Of a stretch of 64,000 bases of DNA, positions 11,807 through 22,116 are shown piece after piece. The stretch is taken from assembly GCA_014925825.1 (NCBI GenBank), contig JACGCK010000159.1, positions 1 to 64,000 of the forward strand, given 5' to 3'. Both the position numbers and the translations under genes were made by a program. The stretch's first letter is position 1. Every line of letters begins with the position of its first letter. A model generated the notes under the pieces. That model searched no databases and had not been told where the DNA came from. It saw nothing but the letters and a program-made list of their open reading frames with translations. Origin of the DNA: Pholiota molesta. Lineage: Eukaryota > Basidiomycota > Agaricomycetes > Agaricales > Strophariaceae.

Positions 11807-12717
11807 CTATAGAGGCAGTATTCCCAAGCTCTTAATAATTCCCTTCCAGCTTCTGACGATGTAATTTGAATACAGGCCAACTTCATTGAGTGTAGATTTG
11901 GCGTTAGACGAGGTTTCGAGTAGAGAGTCGAGGAAGGTGTAGGCGGTATGTGGAGAGGTGAGTTGGTGGAGTTCAGCAAAAGGAATTTAGCGTGAGTAGA
12001 GTGGCTAGTAGCGTACGCATCGGCGGCGGCGTAGACAGCGGCAAGTGATGCGCATCGTGCATACCACTCCAGCTATGTAATATGTGGTGAGATAATCTAC
12101 CTCGAAGAAAGTGGTTCGCAGCGTACCTGTAGGGATTTATCGCCCGTGACGACGCATGCCTCGTCCCCAATCTTCAATGTATGCTTTATGGTAGGTAACG
12201 GGTCTACAACATGGAAGCCAGATGACGCCATTAGAGCAAATGCCTAGAATTGTGGATTAAGCAAGGATGTTGATAGATTGAAAATTAGAGAAACGCACGT
12301 CAGGAATATGGGGCAGGACAGGCTCATTATATTTTAGCCTCGCACGCAGCACATCTCGTATCGTCCTTGCTGGGGTCGATCCACCTTCTCCGCCCTTTCG
12401 ATGTTTCGCGGACGCAGAAGCCATATGCCTCAACCCATCGTTCAACCACGCGTCAATAAGTGTCCGTCGAGCTGCATCTCCTTTTCCAAAGAGTGCGGTA
12501 ATGGCAGAGTCAGAGAGGGGCTCGCTATGTGGTTGTGCATTGGAGGTGGAGGGCAGAGAAACGACGGAGCGCGCCAGAGCTTCCCGCGTAAAGCCGTGTG
12601 TTTTGATTAGAGGAAGGGCAAGTTTGAGAAGATGTGAGCTGCGTTCAAGAAACAGGTGTTACCAGGCTAGCAAAAGCACTAGTTTGAAAGCGAAACGTAC
12701 CTAGAATACGCCGCCAT
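11807..12717 (-). pseudogene. COQ9: COQ9 copy 3, last intron broken
   Basis: Exons 1-4 correspond exactly to intact copies (12717-12701, 12638-12299, 12243-12127, 12072-12021) and the fifth is recognisable at 11973-11807. At the last intron the donor after GCCGCCG reads ATGCG instead of GTGCG, and the acceptor before AACTCCACC reads TG instead of AG. Read-through also shifts the frame. Smaller changes include LKYNEP for LEYNEP and IGDEACVV for IADEACVV. A protein lacking the C-terminal helices is the most that could be made. Confidence 0.8.
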
Positions 12718-12957
12718 CGTTGTGTTGTGTCGATGAGAAGGGAATCAGAACACCAATATAGATGTGAGAAATCATTACGTTTATATTGAGACGCGTCTTG
12801 CTTGCTTCACGCGTTCCGTAATCCATTTGCTTCACCTTCAAGTGCCCTGGCCAAAACAGAACTCTTTCTCTCTCAACTCCAATTGCTCATCGCACACCGA
12901 AGTCCCCACATGTAAGGCGATCTCTGTTTGCCCTTTCTACAGGAGCTGACCAAGACC
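12718..12957. promoter_or_regulatory. Shared divergent promoter, COQ9 pseudogene / small gene D
   Basis: A 240-bp intergenic stretch homologous to 6911-7139, again with two ACGCGT palindromes (12791-12796 and 12809-12814) and the CT-rich box. Confidence 0.55.
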
Positions 12958-13415
12958 ATGGTCGTTACAGGTCATCGTCAAACACCTCACATCCTGCTTT
13001 CACAGACGACGGTTATTGGATTATGCCTGCCCCACCACCGCTATACAAGGCACCTATGCCTGGAAAGCCCCACAGACGCACACCGCGCTATGTATTTGGC
13101 TGGGCATTTACCCATGATGATCAAGTAGAATTGGCAGACAAGCTTGGCATACCGAAAGACGACGAGCACCCGGAGGTTGTCCGTATCAGCTGTGCATGGT
13201 CCAAGCTACGTGGCATGCTCCCGCAGAGTATACAACACGTCGTTGCGGTGCACTGTAAACGCGATGGGGAGAAGACTTCTGCGGCATGTATTTACATCGG
13301 CAGCAATCTTTCTAAGGAACAGATCATCCGGGCGCAAAACGAGAAAATCATTGGGCGGGTTTGGGATTTGTTAGATACCCATATTGACCCTGCCTGGCAT
13401 GTTCGAGCCAGTTAA
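12958..13415 (+). CDS. Small array protein, copy D (140 aa)
   Basis: Exons 12958-12970 and 13006-13415. The conserved core is intact but this is one of the more divergent copies. Examples are FTHDDQVELADKLGIPKDDE (one acidic residue lost in the acidic loop), PQSIQHVVAVHCKRDGEKT and a C-terminus HVRAS in place of HVRIS or YVRIS. It is the last forward-facing member before the orientation of the array flips. Function is unknown. Confidence 0.55.
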
Positions 13416-13572
13416 GCCTGTTGACATTTATGAAATCCATTTCTTGAGCCTACACTTTTGGTTGGGCACTGCATATCTCGAACGCAGAATTGCTTATAAC
13501 TTCGCGTTCTATCTCATTGACTCCTCTTTATATAATATCGACAAGAAGGGAAAATTCTCGTGCAAGTGCCTC

Positions 13573-13633
13573 ACGGACAACGTCAAGTCGATGTGCGGAG
13601 GACATGAACTTCTCCAAGATTCTGGCCCATGTT
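13573..13633. other. Inversion junction of the array
   Basis: Up to about 13572 the sequence matches the downstream flank of small gene A (2548-2709) in forward orientation. From about 13634 it matches the end of R copy 1 (5310 back to 5040) in reverse complement. The roughly 60 bp between match neither arm clearly. Confidence 0.6.
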
Positions 13634-15935
13634 ACGCTAAACGCGCCGGCCCGCCGGCCCATTTCGGACCCTCATTCACCCTTGCCACTGCCTGTGCTTG
13701 CCATCCCGCCCTCCATCTCCATCCCACAATCTCCCTAGCCGTGTACCCTCCTTCGGGGGATGTGGGCCGGATCTTGTGGTTTTAACACGAGCTCCTGTGT
13801 ATTGGATCACGACTGACATCGAACACGAGGGGAGCAACTTCAAGTGGATGACGCGTCGTCGTCATCCTCAATAAGTATGTATTTCCCTTCTTACTTTCTT
13901 TTGCTTGTACTTACACGGAACAGCGTAATCTGCACGTCGAATGCAGCCCCACATCCACGACTTCCCTCACGCTAGCGACTCTCCTCCACACCGCCGACTT
14001 TGCCCAAGTTCTAACACCGATGACTCTGCCCACCGAGTCGCGCCGACTGTCGAGCACTTTGCCAGTGCCACGGGGGCGACTCTGCCCCACCCGACGACTC
14101 TGCCCACGCCGACGGTCGAGCACAGATAGCGCCCAGATGCCAGAACAGGTATCCGTACCACGGTCCACGACACACATTATCAACGCCGCGGAAGCCGTGA
14201 AAATGCTCGACCGACACCAGCGCAGGCGAGCGTAACCCCAACGCGCTTTGTCAGCGCCGCGGGAAGCTTTGACAGCCCCAAACAGCACCCCACCAACACT
14301 GGCGCAGGCGAGCATAGCTGCGTACCCCAACGAACTTCGTCACTGCCGCGGAAGCTGGGATAGCGCGACACCATCCGGCGGCGGGTGTCCGCGGATTCGG
14401 CCTCCTCGACGCCAGAACAGCAACACAAATGCAATTGGAATTATGCGCTGCACCTCAAGCATTGCAAGGACATTGCACGGCCATCACAGGTGCACCCAGC
14501 GAGATCAGAGGACATCGGCGCCGCAGTGAATATACCAAGTCGACAACAACACCCTGCGAAGCGACTTCGGTGACGACGGCAAGTGCAGCAGGCGCTGTGT
14601 TCGATGCCGCGGGAGGTGTAGTGATTGCTGGCAGTCGACGTGAGTTCCATGGCTTTGTTAGGTCTGATTCGTCCTTACCTCGGCTATGCCAGCGCGGCAG
14701 CTCCTCCAGCCTCCAATCTCAACGGCATTCGCACCCGCCAAACCCTCGAACCTACCGCGTGATACGTTTCGCAAGGGAATAGCAGCAGCCGACGACATCA
14801 AGGACGGAGCCCTGTCTCTGCCATGCTCGCCTTTCGCCCTCGCCTCGGCAACTCTCTGAAATGACGCAAGGCCGCATATACGGTCCGTCCGCGCTCGTTG
14901 CGACGGTGCGCAGGAGCTGACAACAGGGTGGTTAGACGCCTGCGCCCACCCATTTCGGCTCTCCTCGATGCCCCGCCGACTCATCGGCGACGACGAGCCT
15001 GCCCTCTGGTAGCCGGTTTCCACGTGCGTTGTTCGTCCTGGACAGCAGCGTGCCCTGCGGGATAAAGGGAGATCGTCATTGGGGGCGGCAAGGATCCCTT
15101 CGGACGTATCAGACACGCTCATGCACGAGCAGAGGACAGACTTCCCTGGGTGTGGCTTGAGCACGACGTGCGCGCGAACCGGATGGCGCTAGGAGGATGG
15201 CGACCGAGGCAGCAGAAGACGATGATGGCGGAGTCCCACCGTTGCCACAGCCCTCGCCCTCGCCCTCGACTAAACTCCTCGATGTCGACTCAGCGATCGC
15301 AGGCGCTAGCGACGCGGATGGCATGGGACGTACGAGACGAGCGCCAAACGGCGCACGGGCGCGTATACGGTACGTCCGAGCTCGTTGCCGCGGCAATAGG
15401 CAAGCTAAGAAATGGATGGCCAGCGCTTGCACGGCGGCGCGGACGGTGTACCACCCGCTGACGCCTTGGCCCACCCATTTCCGCTTGTCTCGACATCCGC
15501 AGACCCATCGGCCGCCGGACCCTTGCAGCCCTTCTTTCTGGGTGGCGGCAAGGCGAGCGGAGATCTCGCCAGCATTGGCAGCGGCACACATTCCTTGGGA
15601 CGTACCGAACACGGTCGCGCACGAGCTGCACGCGGATCGCCGCGAGGGCTGGCAAAACGCAAGCGCGGGTGAACTGCAATGGCGAAACGCCGGAGGCGCG
15701 GACGGGCGTCGAGGCAGACAGCAGCGCGGGCGCTGCCAGCACCTCGCGGACACCTCATCGCTGCGCAGCGCGTTCGGACTCGTGCCGCCCTCTCCAGGCC
15801 GCCGTCGTCCAGCACTCCAACAGCACCCACTCACGATATGCTTCTCGTGTTGTGCTCTTCTAGAACCTGATGCTCGCTTGTCGCAGCGGGCGCCCACATT
15901 ACCATCTCCATGTATCCAAGGAACACTTTGTTGAA
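13634..15935 (-). repeat. R module, copy 4 (inverted)
   Basis: Reverse-complement counterpart of copy 1, including its tandem-repeat tail (13960-14130), the GTC-rich stretch, the ITTPPAASNTAPAALA segment (about 14560-14630) and the MWAPAATSEHQVLEEHN exon near 15840-15903. Small deletions shift frames relative to copy 1, so no long common protein is conserved. Confidence 0.6.
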
Positions 15936-16201
15936 GTTTGTAGTGATCTGCGGTGTGGAGATGCAGTGTTTCTTTCTCTTTGGTAGTAGAAATAAAATAG
16001 ATCCTAGGATAGTATTTCCTTTATACACAGAACAATATATAGTATGATTTACTTTGACTTTCTTTTCGACTGTCGATATTATAAAAAGAGGATTCAATAA
16101 GATAGAACAGGAAGTTATAAGCAATTCTGCGTTCGAGATACGCAATTCCCAACCAAAAGTGTAGGCTCGAGAAATGGATGAGTTCATAAACGTCAACAGG
16201 C

Positions 16202-16662
16202 TTAACTGATTCGAACATGCCAGTCAGGGTCAATATCGGTACCTAACAAATCCCAAACCCGCATAATGAATTTCTCGTTCTGCGCCTTGATGATCTCTTC
16301 CTTAGAAAGGTTGCTGCCGATGTAAATGCATGACGCAAAAGTCTCCTCCCCGTCATCACCTATACACTGAACCGCAGCGTCGCGTCGTACATTCTTCGGG
16401 AGTATGCCACGTAGCTTGGTCCATGCACAGCTGATGCGGACGATCTCCGGGTGCTCGTCGTCATTCGGTATGCCAAGCTTGTCTGCCAAATCTACTTGAT
16501 CTTCATGGGTAAATGCCCAGCCAAATACATAGCGTGGTGTGCGTCTGTGGGGATTTTCGGGCATAGGTGCCTTGTATAGCGGCGGTGGGGCAGGCATAAT
16601 CCAATAGCCGTCCTCTGTGAAAGCATCATGTGAAGTGTTCGACGATGACCTGTAACGACCAT
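16202..16662 (-). CDS. Small array protein, copy E (141 aa)
   Basis: Exons 16662-16650 and 16614-16202 on the minus strand, with ACCATGG start and 35-nt intron as elsewhere. The product begins MVVTEDGYWIMPAPPP and keeps YVFGWAFTHEDQVDLADKLG, SCAWTKLRGILPKN and CIYIGSNLSKEEI. The loop has DDGEETF, one residue longer than in copies A, D and F. It pairs head-to-head with COQ9 copy 4. Function is unknown. Confidence 0.6.
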
Positions 16663-16898
16663 GGTCCTGGTCAGCTCCTGTGGAAAGGGCAAACAGAGAT
16701 CACCTTACATGTGGGGAGTTGGGTGTGCGACGAGCAATTGGAGTCGAGAGAGAAAGAGTTCTGTTTTGGCCAGGGCACTTGAAGGTGAAGCAAACGGATT
16801 ACGGAACGCGTGAAGCAAGCAAGACGCGTCTCAATGACGTAATACTTTCTCACATCTATATTGGTGTTCTGATTCCCTTCTCATCGACACACACAACG
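16663..16898. promoter_or_regulatory. Shared divergent promoter, small gene E / COQ9 copy 4
   Basis: A 236-bp intergenic stretch, the reverse-complement counterpart of 6911-7139, with ACGCGT at 16806-16811 and 16824-16829. Confidence 0.55.
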
Positions 16899-17818
16899 AT
16901 GGCGGCGTATTCTAGGTACATTTCATCTTCAAAACATCGCATCTTCCGGCCTGACGACACCAATTTCTTCAAACGCAGCTCACATCTTCTCAAACTTGCC
17001 CTTCCTCTAATCAAAACACACGGCTTTACGCGCGAAGCTCTCGCGCGCTCCGTCGTTTCTCTGCCCTCCACCTCCACCGCACACCCACATAGCGAGCCCC
17101 TCTCAGACTCTGCCATCACCGCGCTCTTTGGGAAAGGAGACGCAGCTCGACGGACACTTATTGACCCGTGGTTGGACGACGGGTTGAGGCACATGGTTTC
17201 TGGGTCCGCAAAACATCCAATGGGCGGAGAACGTGGACAGGCCCCAGCAAGGACGATACGAGATGTGCTGCGTGTGAGGCTAGAATACAATGAGCCTGTC
17301 CTGCCCCATATTCCTGACGTGCGTTTCTCTAATTTTCAATTTATCAACATCCTTGCTCAATCCACAATTCTAGGCGTTTGCTCTAATGGCGTCATCCGGC
17401 TTCCATGTTGTAGACCCGTTACCTGCCATGAAGCATACCTTGAAGATTGCGGGCAAGGCCTGCGTCATCACAGGCGATAAATTCCTACAGGTACGCTGCG
17501 ATGCACTTTCTTCGAGCTAAATTATCTCACCACATATCTCCACAGCTGGAATGGTATGCGCGACGCGCATCACTTGCCGCTGTCTACGCTGCCGCTGGTA
17601 CGTGTCTCTCCATTTTCAACGCTGGTAGCTATCTAATTACATCTGCTGCAGAACTCCACCAACTCACCTCTCCACATACTGCCTACGCCTTCCTCGATTC
17701 TCTACTCGAAACCTCGTCTAACGTCAAATCTACACTCAACGAAGTCGGCCTGTATTCCAATTACATCGTCAGAAGCTGGAAGGGAATTATCAAGAGCTCG
17801 GGAATACTACCTCTATAG
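16899..17818 (+). CDS. COQ9: COQ9 copy 4 (230 aa), central block altered
   Basis: Exons 16899-16915, 16979-17318, 17374-17490, 17546-17597 and 17652-17818 (TAG) join in phase with canonical splice sites. The family blocks are present: PLIKTHGFTREALA, LFGKGDAARRTLI, EYNEPVLPHIPD and WYARRASLAAVYAAAELHQL. In the third exon the sequence reads KIAGKACVITGDKFLQ where the copies at 5982 and 20613 have (I/V)ADEACVV(T/S)GDKSLQ. Replacing Asp-Glu by Gly-Lys in this conserved stretch may impair or change function. WLDDGLRHMV also differs from WLNDGLRHMA. Intron 1 is unrelated in sequence to that of the other copies, although its position is the same. Confidence 0.8.
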
Positions 17819-18244
17819 AGCAGAAATTGCAAATACCATCCTTTCGACGCCACGAGGGTACGTTCAAATAACGGACCGATGATATAACCAGCTAAAAACC
17901 ATGCGTATTTTTTTAAAATAACAGATCATCTTTCTTTACCGTCCTCTTAGGCGCTCGCTAACTCTCCCTACACAGGACACCTATTCCATACTACCAACGC
18001 CCCGATAGCCACTCAATTTCAAGCCACTCGTTCGCGAGAACCGAACACATCGCTTCCTGTGGCTTCGCTAGACTTTGAATTTGAATTCCTTAGCTTGTCC
18101 CACTGGGATGGTTTAGATACTTCACAAGTCCGACTTCTCGATACGGAGCGATAGGCGCTAATCCAGATTTCCCCGCCTTTCAGACGAAAGATGCATTACC
18201 TCGTACACGAAATAAACCGCGTCTGTACCGCACTGAAATATTGA

Positions 18245-19570
18245 CAGCTCATCCAATGTTCGTGTCCCCACATCCACGACTTCCCTCACGCCAGCGACTC
18301 TTCTTCACACCGCCGACTCTGCCCAAGTTCCAACACCGATGACTCTGCCCACCGAGCCGCGCCGACTGTCGAGCGCTTTGCCAGTGCCGCGGGGGCGACT
18401 CTGCCCCACGCCGACGACTCTGCCCACGCCGACGGTCGAGCACTTTGCCAGGGCCGCGGGGCTGCTGTCGAGCCCATCGACAGATAGCGCCCAGCCGATG
18501 CCAGAACAGGTATCCGTACCACAAGGCCATCACAGGTGCACCCAGCGAGATCAGAGGACGTCGGCGCCGCAGTGCATATACCAAGTCGACAACAACACCC
18601 TGCGAAGCGCTTTCGGTGACGACGGCAAGTGCAGCAGGCGCTGTGTTGAGCCTCGATGCCGCGGGAGGTGTAGTGATTGCTGGCAGTCGACGTGAGTTCC
18701 ATGGCTTTGTTAGGAATTCGTACTTACCTCGGCTATGCCAGCGCGGCAGCTCCTTCAGCCTCCAATCTCAACGGCATTCACACCCGCCAAACCCTCGAAC
18801 CTACCGCGTGATACGTTTCGCAAGGGAATAGCAGCAGCCGACGACATCAAGGACGGAGCCCCGTCTCTGCCATGCTCGCCTTTCGCCCTCGCCTCGGCAA
18901 CTCTCTGAAACGACGCAAGGCCGCATATACGGTACGTCCGCGCTCGTTGCGACGGTGCAGGACCTGACAACGGCGCGGTTAGACGCCTGCGCCCACCCAT
19001 TTCGGCTCTCCCCGACGCCCCCGCCGACTCATCGGCGACGCCGAGCCTGCCCTCTCGTAGCCGGTTTCCATGTGCGTTGTTCGTCCTGGACAGCAGCGTG
19101 CCCTGCGGGATAAAGGGAGATCGTCAGTGGGGGCGGCAAGGATCCTTTCGGACGGATCAGACACGCTCGTGCACGAGCAGAGGACAGATCTTCCCTGGGT
19201 GTGGCTTGAGCATGACGTGCGCGCGAACCGGATGGCGCTAGGAGGATGGCGACCGAGGCAGCCGAAGACGATGATGACGGAGTCCCACCGTTGCCACAGT
19301 CCTCGCCCTCGACTAAACTCCTCGATGTCGACTCATCAATCGCAGGCGCCAGCAATGCGGATGGCATGAGACGTACGAGACGAGCTCCAAACGGCGCACG
19401 GGCGCGTATACGGTACGTCCGAGGTCGTTGCCGCGGCATTAGGCAAGCTAAGAAATGGATGGCCAGCGCTTGCACGGTGGCACGAACGGTGTAACACCCA
19501 CTAACGCCTTCACCCACCCATTTCCGCTTGTCTCGACGTCTGCATACTCATTGGCCGCCGGACCCTCGTA
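18245..19570 (-). repeat. R module, copy 5 (inverted, deleted)
   Basis: Reverse-complement R sequence that starts in the tandem-repeat tail, lacks the block matching about 4390-4740 of copy 1 (junction near 18525), and continues through the SRSLVEGEDCGNGGTP-type segment. It ends near 19570 without the MWAPTATSEH exon, and a flank common to the small genes follows. Confidence 0.6.
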
Positions 19571-19919
19571 GAAATAAAATAGATTCTAGGATAGTATTTC
19601 CTTGTATACACAGAACAATACATAATATGATTTACTTTGACTTTTAACAATTTCTTTTCGAAGCACTCAAAATCAAAGCTAAGAAGAAAAGACGTAGATG
19701 GGTATATGCCATGCAAAGCAATGCCCTCAAGACAAGTACTTGATATCCCCTTCCTCTTCGTTGAGGCGCTTGCGCGAGAATTTTCCCTTCTTGTCGATAT
19801 TATACAAAGAGGAGTCAATAAGATAAAACACGAAGTTATAAGCAATTCTGCGTTAGAGATATGCAGTGCCCAACCAAAAGTGTAGGCTCAAGAAATGGAT
19901 TTCATAAACGTCAACAGGC

Positions 19920-20377
19920 TTAACTGATTCGAACATACCAGTCAGGGTCAATATGGGTATCTAACAAATCCCAAACCCGCCCAATGAATTTCTCCTTCTG
20001 CGCCCTGATGATCTCTTTCTTAGAAAGGTTGCTGCCGATGTAAATGCATGACGCAAAAGTCTTCTCCCCATCACGTATACACCCCACCGCAGCGACACGT
20101 CCTACATTCGTCGGGAGCATGTCAAGTAGCTTGTTCATTGCACAGCTGATGCGGACGATCTCCGGGTGCTCGTCGTCTTCCGGTATGCCAAACTTGTCTG
20201 CCAAATCTACTTGATCTTCATGGGTAAATGCCCAGCCAAATACATAGCGCGGTGTGCGTCTGTGGGGCTTTTCGGGCATAGGTGCCTTGTATAGCGGCGG
20301 TGGGGCAGGCATAATCCAATAACCGTCGTCTGTGAAAGCAGGATGTGAAGTGTTTGACGATGACCTGTAACGACCAT
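19920..20377 (-). CDS. Small array protein, copy F (140 aa)
   Basis: Exons 20377-20365 and 20329-19920. It is almost identical to copy A (DQVDLADKFGIPEDDEHPE, SCAMNKLLDMLPTNVGRVA), which links the two ends of the array. In this copy the frame stays open upstream through both the 35-nt intron and part of the promoter (to about 20567) with no AUG, so a longer unspliced product is not ruled out but lacks a start. Function is unknown. Confidence 0.6.
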
Positions 20378-20612
20378 GGTCTTGGTCAGGTCCTGTGGAA
20401 AGGGCAAACAGAGATCGCCTTACATGTGGGGACTTGGCTGTGCGATGAGCAATTGGAGTTGAGAGAGAAAGAGTTCTGTTTTGGCCAGGGCACTTCAGGT
20501 GAAGCAAACGGATTACGGAACGCGTGAAGCAAGCAAGACGCGTCTCAATGACGTAATGATTTCTCACATCTATATTGGTGTTCTGATTCCCTTCTCATCG
20601 ACACACACAACG
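20378..20612. promoter_or_regulatory. Shared divergent promoter, small gene F / COQ9 copy 5
   Basis: A 235-bp intergenic stretch with two ACGCGT palindromes (20520-20525 and 20538-20543), conserved with the other head-to-head pairs. Confidence 0.55.
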
Positions 20613-21542
20613 ATGGCGGCGTATTCTAGGTACGTTTCGCTTTCAAACTAGTGCTTTTGCTAGCCTGGTAACACCTGTTTCTTGAACGCAGCACACATCT
20701 TCTCAAACTTGCCCTTCCTCTAATCAAAACACACGGCTTTACGCGGGAAGCTCTGGCGCGCTCCGTCGTTTCTCTGCCCTCCACCTCCAATGCACAACCA
20801 CATAGCGAGCCCCTCTCTGACTCTGCCATTACCGCACTCTTTGGAAAAGGAGATGCAGCTCGACGGACACTTATTGACGCGTGGTTGAACGATGGGTTGA
20901 GGCATATGGCTTCTGGGTCCGCGAAACATCGAAAGGGCGGAGAAGGTGGATCGACCCCAGCGAGGACGATACGAGATGTGCTGCGTGCGAGGCTAGAGTA
21001 CAATGAGCCCTTCCTGCCCCATATTCCTGAAGTGCGTTTTTCTAAATTTCAATCTATCAACATTCTTGCTCAATCCACAATCCTAGGCATTTGCTCTAAT
21101 GGCGTCATCCGGCTTCCATGTTGTAGACCCATTACCTGCCATGAAGCATACATTGAAGGTTGCGGACGAGGCATGCGTCGTCTCGGGTGATAAATCCCTA
21201 CAGGTACGCTGCGAAGCATTTTCTTCGAGTTAAACAATCTCACCACATATCTACATAGCTGGAGTGGTATGCGCGACGCGCATCACTTGCCGCTGTCTAC
21301 GCCGCCGCCGGTGCGTGTCTCTCTATGGTTAACGCTGCTAGCCACTCTATTTACACTAAATTACTTCCGCTGCAGAACTCCACCAACTCACCTCTCCACA
21401 TACCGCCTACGCTTTCCTCGATTCTCTACTCGAAACCTCGTCTAACGTCAAATCTACATTCAACGAAGTCGGCCTGTATTCAAATTACATCGTCAGAAGC
21501 TGGAAGGGAATTATTAAGAGCTCGGGAATACTACCTCTATAG
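20613..21542 (+). CDS. COQ9: COQ9 copy 5 (230 aa)
   Basis: Exons 20613-20629, 20692-21031, 21087-21203, 21259-21310 and 21376-21542 (TAG), all canonical and in phase. The protein is nearly the same as copy 1 (HSEPLSDSAITALFGKGDAA, RLEYNEPFLPHIPE, KVADEACVVSGDKSLQ, WYARRASLAAVYAAAELHQL). It keeps the conserved Ala-Asp-Glu-Ala-Cys stretch, so with copy 1 it is a best candidate for the working gene. Its 3' flank (21545-22105) marks the right edge of the array. Confidence 0.88.
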
Positions 21543-22116
21543 TGCAGAAATTGAACATGCCACCCCTTCGACGCCACGAGGGTACGTCTAAATAATCGGC
21601 CAATGATAGAAACAGCTAAAAATCATGTATATCTGTAGGTACAGATCATCTCTCATTGCCGTCCTATTAGGCGCTCGCTAAATCTCCCTACGCAGGCGCA
21701 GGACTATTCCATACCGCGAGAGCCACTTATACAAAGCCACTCATTCTCAAGAACTTTTGCCTTTTTCGCTAGGCTTTGTATTTGAATTCTCTAGCTTGTC
21801 CCTGTTACATTGGTATGGTTTAGATTACTTCAAAGGTCCAACTTTTCAATACGGGGCGAGGCGCATACAATAATGATTGCGTTCGATGTTTTTGATTTGC
21901 CCCAAATTATAAATTGATGTCGCACTCCATACACCCAAAATGCAAGAGGGTGGTTTGAGTCCTTACATTCCAAGTTTATCTATAAATCGACAAATCTTCT
22001 TGAGACAGCCTTACTGAAGTCGATAACAGATATAATAATAATGTCTTCACTCCCGACTCTAAGGAAGCAACAAAGGTTGGCAGTCCTAGCTTTGACACAA
22101 ATTTTTCTGTGCAACG

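Larger units (their letters stand above)
1900..22105. repeat. Amplified, partly inverted COQ9 / small-gene / R-module array
   Basis: The region is built from repeats of three modules: COQ9, a divergent small gene and repeat module R. Order from left to right is: small A(+), R1(+); COQ9(-), small B(+), R2(+); COQ9 relic(-), small C(+), R3(+); decayed COQ9(-), small D(+); inversion junction; R4(-), small E(-), COQ9(+); R5(-), small F(-), COQ9(+). COQ9-distal flanks also match: about 5290-5940, 17820-18240 and 21545-22105. Copies differ by scattered substitutions, 1-2 nt indels and internal deletions, which argues for real, aged duplications rather than assembly of one locus several times. Confidence 0.9.

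Noticed and set aside
12764..12949. Short frame of about 61 codons inside the divergent promoters (also near 16853-16671)
   Set aside because: It uses a non-AUG start (GTG) and is altered in other copies. Its conservation follows from promoter conservation.
15109..15934. Two long opposing open frames in R module 4
   Set aside because: They occupy the same GC-rich DNA on both strands and neither is conserved across copies.
22000..22116. Possible longer C-terminus for GTPase G1
   Set aside because: The gene is already broken by a stop and a frameshift, and this stretch belongs to the array flank.
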